Below, piece after piece: positions 58,591 to 64,000 of a DNA stretch of 64,000 nt. The stretch's first letter is position 1, and the number at the start of each line of letters is the position of its first letter. Source of the DNA: Himantopus leucocephalus (taxonomy: Eukaryota; Chordata; Aves; Charadriiformes; Recurvirostridae); NCBI GenBank assembly GCA_003993805.1, contig RSEF01000002.1, positions 91,939,939-92,003,938 of the forward strand, in the 5' to 3' direction. The translations under genes were made by a program, and so were the position numbers. The notes below the pieces were generated by a model. It saw nothing but the letters and a program-made list of their open reading frames with translations, did not search any database and had not been told where the DNA came from.

Positions 58591-61500
58591 TGCTGGGAAT
58601 AAGTGTAGTTGCACTTTTTTATGAGTAATTTGATTTTGCTTCCCATGGAGAATAAACAGAACCAGGTGCTGAAATTTGAACACTTTCCTCCTGCTAGGTT
58701 ACTTTCCAACTAAACCAGTTCCTTGATTCAGCTGACTGTGCAACCATTCAAATACTCATGCCAGCCAAAAGGACAGGGTAGCAAAGGGACAGAAACTAAC
58801 CACTGGGAGCAGGGGACGTGTGTGATTGCTTCCTTTGGCAGATCTGCTTGGCATATGCAAATGCAAGATATTTATGGAACTATGCCTTCTTTCTTGTATT
58901 ATACCACAGTCTATTTGGAGAAGAGCTTTTTTGTTCTAAGTTTGTCTATTGTAATGAGATGGTCCTGAACAATGCCTGAAATTCCTAGGTAACAATTCCC
59001 CAGTAACAATTTGAGTAACAAAAGAATAAGATGCACTAGAGTGACTGAACCTATATACATACTGATATGGCAACTAGTGACATATTAGGACTTCTTTTTT
59101 AATTCCACACACTTAGGAAACTTTACTGATTTCACAGAACAAACAATGAATACAAATGCTGTTTGTCAGATTTCTAACAAGGAAATTTGGCAAGATGAGA
59201 AGCACTAAATACCATGTATTTAGCGTTGTGACGTCTAACAGCAATCTTCCATCAAAGGTTACACAACTCCATCCAGAAGTCTACCTATATTAAAAGCAAA
59301 GAATCATCTTGTATACATATATCTGTCAGGATCTTTCAATAAGAACAATGTTTACTGAGGGCAAAAGGCATGACTGAGACAGATTTATGATATTTAATTA
59401 CTTTTTTCCCATTATGTTTCTAAAAAGGTTATTTCCAACATCTAATTCTGCTATTCCAGCTCAACCAGTTCTCAGTGAGTAATGGTTGGGTTTTTTAAAA
59501 TAACAATCATTTATAAAGTTTCTTCTTTTTCTTTCAAACTTTTGCTTACAACACTAGAAACCAACCCCAGCTTCTGCTGGCAAGGAATTCTTTATGCTGA
59601 TGAAAGAAGTATTCTACCGGAAAGCAGTTGTATGCAATGAATTGTAGGGCAACTGACAGAATATCTGATTATTCTCTCATGTGGAGATCCTTCACCCCTC
59701 CTTCCTTTTCTCTTTTAAACATTGTTTATGTAAAAAGAATCCATCAGTTACATGTAGGCTTAATTGCTGTACGCTAGAAGACAGAAAACACACGCATGGA
59801 TTTTCAAGTTTGTTTGCAGTAGAGCTCGTCAGTTATGCATTTCAGTGCCCACCAGCAGTTGTCAAGGCTTCTGAATATTTTTTTTCAGCTAATTCATTTT
59901 TTGACCTCCCCACCTACCACTTCCCACACGCCTTTTTCAAAATCTTTCCTCTTTTCTCACAAGCCAATTCATTCCACTTAGTTATCAGCCTTCTTGTCAT
60001 GGTTTTTAATGCCTTCTGCACATCTGAATATTCAGATTTTCTTTTGGTTTCTGATGAGCGTCTTGGCTTGCTTTTCCATTTGGCTGGTTGCCGTGTCATT
60101 TGGTCAACTAACATAAATTCCACTCTTTGAGATTTTTATTCCACTCTTTTACGTAGATGGGAGTGAACCATGGACATGAGGATTTCTCAAATAGATAATG
60201 TAATTTTTAGGTGTCAGAGGTATTTCATTTCAAGAATAAATTTCCAAAGGTAGTACTGCCCAAATAGATATCCTATTAATAGTGAAACAGGTTAGTAAAA
60301 AGAACCACAACTGGTTAGCATCTGAAAATATATGAGCATAAGTCACAACAATCAGCTATTGTACTCATATAGGAATAATATTAGCATTTGATTAAAAAAA
60401 AAGAGGTATTGGAACATCTTTTAGAATTCTATATGAACCATTCATGTGCAAGATATTTAAAACTAAAGATCTTTTCAAGTTTTCTAAGGCCTTTGTTTTT
60501 CAATTTTCAAATTCAGAGTAAGGCTAGTAATAAGAAAGGACTAGAAGCAAATAAGGCACAGAGCAGAAAAAGAAGAAATGCAGTGTTCTTATAAGTCTCC
60601 AAAGACGATTTTGAAAACAGCAATACATGATAGCTTATAACTTACTGCCTAGTGAGAATTTTGCATATTCTAAGCATTATTAAAAGCATAATTTATTTCA
60701 ACAGAAAAAATAAAAATAAAAAGGCAAGAATTTAAACAGATTCAGACACATGCATAAAACTGATTAGGGACATGAAAGAACTTCCATATGACAGAAATGA
60801 AAAGATCTGTACTGTAAATTTAGAAGACAAGACTTGATAAATGTATACAAAATAAATTACAGTATAGTGAAGATAAATTAGGCACTTTCCTTCTGCATTT
60901 CTGCAGTGCAAGATCACAGGATTATTCAACAAAACTGGAAGCCAGAGAAGTTAGAATGTATAAATGGGAATATTTTTGTGCTACATTAAGTTACTCTATA
61001 AATTATCATGAAATACTTTTAAGTCAAGAACAAAATAGGTTTCAAAACCCAGACCAAATATATCTATGAATAAACAAAGAATACTTACATTAACAATAAT
61101 TACGAATGTACCGAACTGTGAAACAACTTGTTCTGCAGATTTCTAGATTGTATACCTCTCCTCTGATCCTTCTCCTTTTCTCTTTATTTTACAATGAACG
61201 TAAGAACACATCCTCTTGCATCACATATATTAACTGAATGTCATGGTTTGTCAAGGAAGTACTGGATTAATTCAGCTCAAGTATGTCAAAATATACACGC
61301 TATTGATAAAACTGATCCATTTCTTAAAAAAAAAAAAAAAAAAAAAACCAAAATAAACNACACTTGGTTTTAAAGAGGTTCACCATATTTAATACATGTA
61401 GGCTATCTCCTGTTAAAACCCCACTAGCAGGCTGTTGACATGAGGCAGACTTTGGAAATTGCTGCCCTTATCATTCAGAAACGCATACACACACCCTGAC

Positions 61501-61908
61501 ACCCCACAACAAAAACCAAACCCACAGGCATTTTCTTCCACTTTCTCCTCAGGTGGGTCTTAGATGGGAGCCATACACCACAGTCATGGACAGAGCTACT
61601 AATCCTGTTTTTGCAAGTTCTTTCATGATGGTTCATTCAATGGCTGTAAAAAAATGATCTCTATAACACAAACACAAGTCTCTTCTGTCCTCCTTAAGGG
61701 ACACCTAGGACAGTGACTGTTTATTCTGAAGAAAAAATTTATCCATCTTCTGCAATTATCCAAGAAAGATGCAATATTTTTGGATGGTGACAGAATTAGC
61801 GCTGCTCAGATTCTAACAAGATTAAAAGGAGGAACTTGAAAAGGTGATGATGTTAAAACATCTATTCTGAGAAAAGCAATAACACTTTTAAAAGTAATGT
61901 ATGTAATT
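58591..61908. other. Non-coding AT-rich DNA with one isolated N
   Basis: No gene is seen; a 149-codon frame at 59681-60130 has no recognisable domain. A poly(A) run of over 20 bases (61326-61347) is followed by a single N at 61359 without flanking duplication. Confidence 0.6.
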
Positions 61909-62118
61909 TCAAGTAGAAAAGATAACAACAGTGGGGGTTTTTTTGATTTATTCTCGACCTTTACAACCCATCAAAAAGTTAATTTAAAAAAATCTGCAGA
62001 GAAAGTGATGTNATCAAGTGGAAAAGATAACAACAGTGGGGTTTTTTTTTTGATTTATTCTCGACCTTTAGAATCCATCAAAAAGTTAATTTAAAAAAAT
62101 CTGCAGAGAAAGTGATGT
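61909..62118. repeat. Near-identical direct copies around a single N (62012)
   Basis: Bases 61909-62011 (103 bp) recur at 62014-62118 (105 bp). They differ at a G/T homopolymer (GGGGG T7 versus GGGG T10) and a few substitutions. The N lies exactly between them. This is most simply an unmerged contig overlap, with the homopolymer probably contributing to the failure to merge. Confidence 0.93.
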
Positions 62119-64000
62119 GCCTGTATTTGACCTAATAAAACCAGAAAAAAAAAGTATTCTCTCATAAAACATTGTAATGATATGGACTACTAGTTAAGTA
62201 ATAAAATTAGCCTGATGAGCAGACACATCCAGCAGTATGATTGAAAACTATAGGACTGCCAAAACCGGATTCCAATTCAAGCTCAGGGGCTCACAAATGT
62301 TCCTCAGACTTTCCACTCTAACAGGTGTAGTACTCTTGATACCATTCACAATGAACTCTGGTATTTATTCCAAATTCCTAGGTTTATAATGATTTCCATA
62401 TAGGCCAATTCTAGCACACAAAACTGAGTTTAATTTGAGTGCCAAAATCTGCCAGTAGGAAGCCTAACAAATGCCTGGAGTCCAGGCTGGATAATAGTGA
62501 CACTGATTACTATTACACAGAAATCAGGAACAAACCACAAGAGAAATATCACAAAACAATTCACAAAAAAAAAAAAAACAATCATGAGTGACTAAGGAAT
62601 AAATTTGTATGGCAATAAATATCCCTAGAATTTAAACCTGGATGCTGTCCATATGCAGTAATTAAATAATTCAATTCTATTATTGTTATTATTACTCAGA
62701 CTTTGAAAATTATCTTACATGTTACTTTCAAACCAAATAGATCATGTTGGTGGACATGGTAAAAATAGGAGAAAGGTTGATTTATTGGCTTTATAATTTC
62801 TTCCAGAAAAATTGTAATCATATTATTTTTAAAATAATTAAAATTGCTAAAAGGCATGGTTAAGGCAACAAAATAGTCTTCCTAAATTAAAAAAGAAAAA
62901 AGAATCAACAACTTTAATAATGAGCCATACCAGATGAATAATAAATACAGCTGAACAAATAATTTACAACACATAATTTACTGATCTAATTTAAAATTCT
63001 GTTTCTATTCATGGAATATCTGTGAACAGCTTATAAGATCATTTAATGTACATTTTCATTATCTGAATTTAGTCAATGACATTTAAAGGTACTCTCTTAA
63101 ATCTGAAGTTTGTCATAAGATTATGATTAGGAACAGGTATTTTTGCAAATTATTACTAGTCATTATTGTGAAAGTGCTAATTAGTCATCCCTCATATTTG
63201 CATTAATTTTATTTTTGGACAAACCACAGACCGTGTGACACAGCTCCATTCCCTGACAGGACTGCTATTATTTCTAGAATCTGTGTTCAGAAATGAATCT
63301 TGTAAAGCTAGAAAGTTCTATGAATATGCTTTATTAAGGCTTACCTTCTTCCTAGAAAGCAATTAAAAAGTCCAATAAAATTATTTTAAAAACTCAGATG
63401 AGTCTGAGAAGTTGTATTTTTCCTTTTGTTACTCAGCCTCTTGTCACGTTCAAGGAAGAGCTCTGCCCTCTATGGCTGAACTCTGTTGGCGAGGCAGAGA
63501 TGTTCTCACTTTGCCCATTGGATCTTTGTTTGCTGTACCTTTTCTCTTGCCCTTTGTTTCATATGCACACTGCCCCTTGTGTGTGATCTGTCTCACTAAG
63601 AAGATGCTGACAGCTCCATGGCTGGCTTTAACACATGGGTTTTGGCTACCACTGTTCCAGTTCTTAAAGACTGTAATTCATATTGACCTAAAGGCCTGCT
63701 GATCTCCAGGAGGAACATCATCTACGGCTTCACACTGAATATAGATGTATCCTTCCCAATACTGTAAATATTTTTCTGTAAGCAGCCCAAGAGCACTGCT
63801 GGCATTAGCGTCACTCAGCACATAGCTTAATGGAACATATGCAGCAGGGTATATATGCAAGATGGAAAGTTTACAGTGCATCTTAAATGTACTGCTGGTT
63901 TTAGTTTGGGAAAGCATATAACTTCAGAGAGTGGGAATTGTCTTACATATGTCTTACAAAAAGAGAATGATCTGTTGCCAAACATGCAGCAGGAACTCAA
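62119..64000. other. Non-coding AT-rich DNA, no gene seen
   Basis: Frames at 63398-63702 (plus) and 63678-63917 (minus) are open but unrecognised. A POU/homeobox cluster lies at 63141-63203 (listed). Nothing else is identified. Confidence 0.6.
63141..63203. promoter_or_regulatory. POU/homeobox motif cluster (candidate)
   Basis: TTTTGCAAAT (63141), the palindromic homeobox word CTAATTAG (63177) and a perfect octamer ATTTGCAT running into TAATT (63196) occur within 63 bases. Octamer-homeobox pairs are common in conserved developmental elements. Chance is a real alternative in AT-rich DNA. Confidence 0.3.

Noticed and set aside
59681..60130. 149-codon plus-strand frame and its minus-strand shadow
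   Set aside because: Phenylalanine- and serine-rich product typical of T-rich DNA; no domain, and the opposite strand is equally open.
63459..63475. Minus-strand CTCF-like word TGCCCTCTATGG
   Set aside because: One base is missing relative to the consensus spacing, so it does not fit well enough.
63678..63917. Minus-strand frame of 79 codons with fairly protein-like composition
   Set aside because: No recognisable family, no convincing splice sites, and it overlaps an open plus-strand frame; not enough to call an exon.
1..64000. Search for tRNA genes, CRISPR arrays, operons and bacterial-type systems
   Set aside because: The sequence is vertebrate; no cloverleaf, spaced palindromic array or gene cluster was seen.

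Overview
The window looks like AT-rich, non-coding DNA from a bird, as a draft assembly. The evidence for a bird is its repeats: CR1 (chicken repeat 1) LINE fragments whose 3' ends carry the TCATAGAA-type octamer tail, and two LTR-type repeats that resemble avian endogenous-retrovirus LTRs, one starting TGTCCTGATTTCAGCTGGGA and ending in GGGGTTAAACCAC. CR1 also occurs in crocodilians and turtles, so the LTRs carry most of the bird call. I found no convincing intact protein-coding gene, tRNA, rRNA or CRISPR array. The window is best read as an intergenic stretch or the inside of a very large intron; the sequence does not say which locus.

Layout. Positions 1-28.4 kb are mostly unique AT-rich DNA with a GGGAA microsatellite (15.6 kb), a short CR1 tail (16.5 kb), a polypyrimidine tract (24.3 kb) and one weak candidate exon on the minus strand (11.8-12.1 kb). 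Positions 28.4-30.6 kb hold the largest element, a 5'-truncated CR1 on the minus strand with a broken reverse transcriptase. A solo LTR follows at 30.85-31.35 kb, then a 100-N gap at 32.5 kb. Positions 33-49 kb are unique DNA with three short CR1 3' ends and a second, about 0.9 kb LTR-like repeat (41.7-42.7 kb). A second, shorter CR1 lies at 49.2-49.9 kb, and an ancient CR1 at 58.2-58.6 kb. The rest is unique AT-rich sequence.

The clearest unusual structure is technical. Four of the six isolated single-N positions sit between near-identical direct copies of 51 to 208 bp, with a fifth junction of the same kind chained to one of them. This is the pattern left when overlapping contigs or haplotypes are joined end to end instead of merged. 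One such junction lies in apparently unique DNA and shows a 6-bp indel between copies, which suggests heterozygosity.

The best biological leads are short regulatory-looking sequences: a nested palindrome at 43.05 kb (SOX-like sites around a forkhead-like palindrome), a near-consensus CTCF site at 53.5 kb, an RE1/NRSE half-site at 2.39 kb, and homeobox/POU motif clusters at 17.5, 44.2, 56.5 and 63.2 kb. All are motif readings that need conservation or occupancy data. I saw no new multi-gene system in this window.
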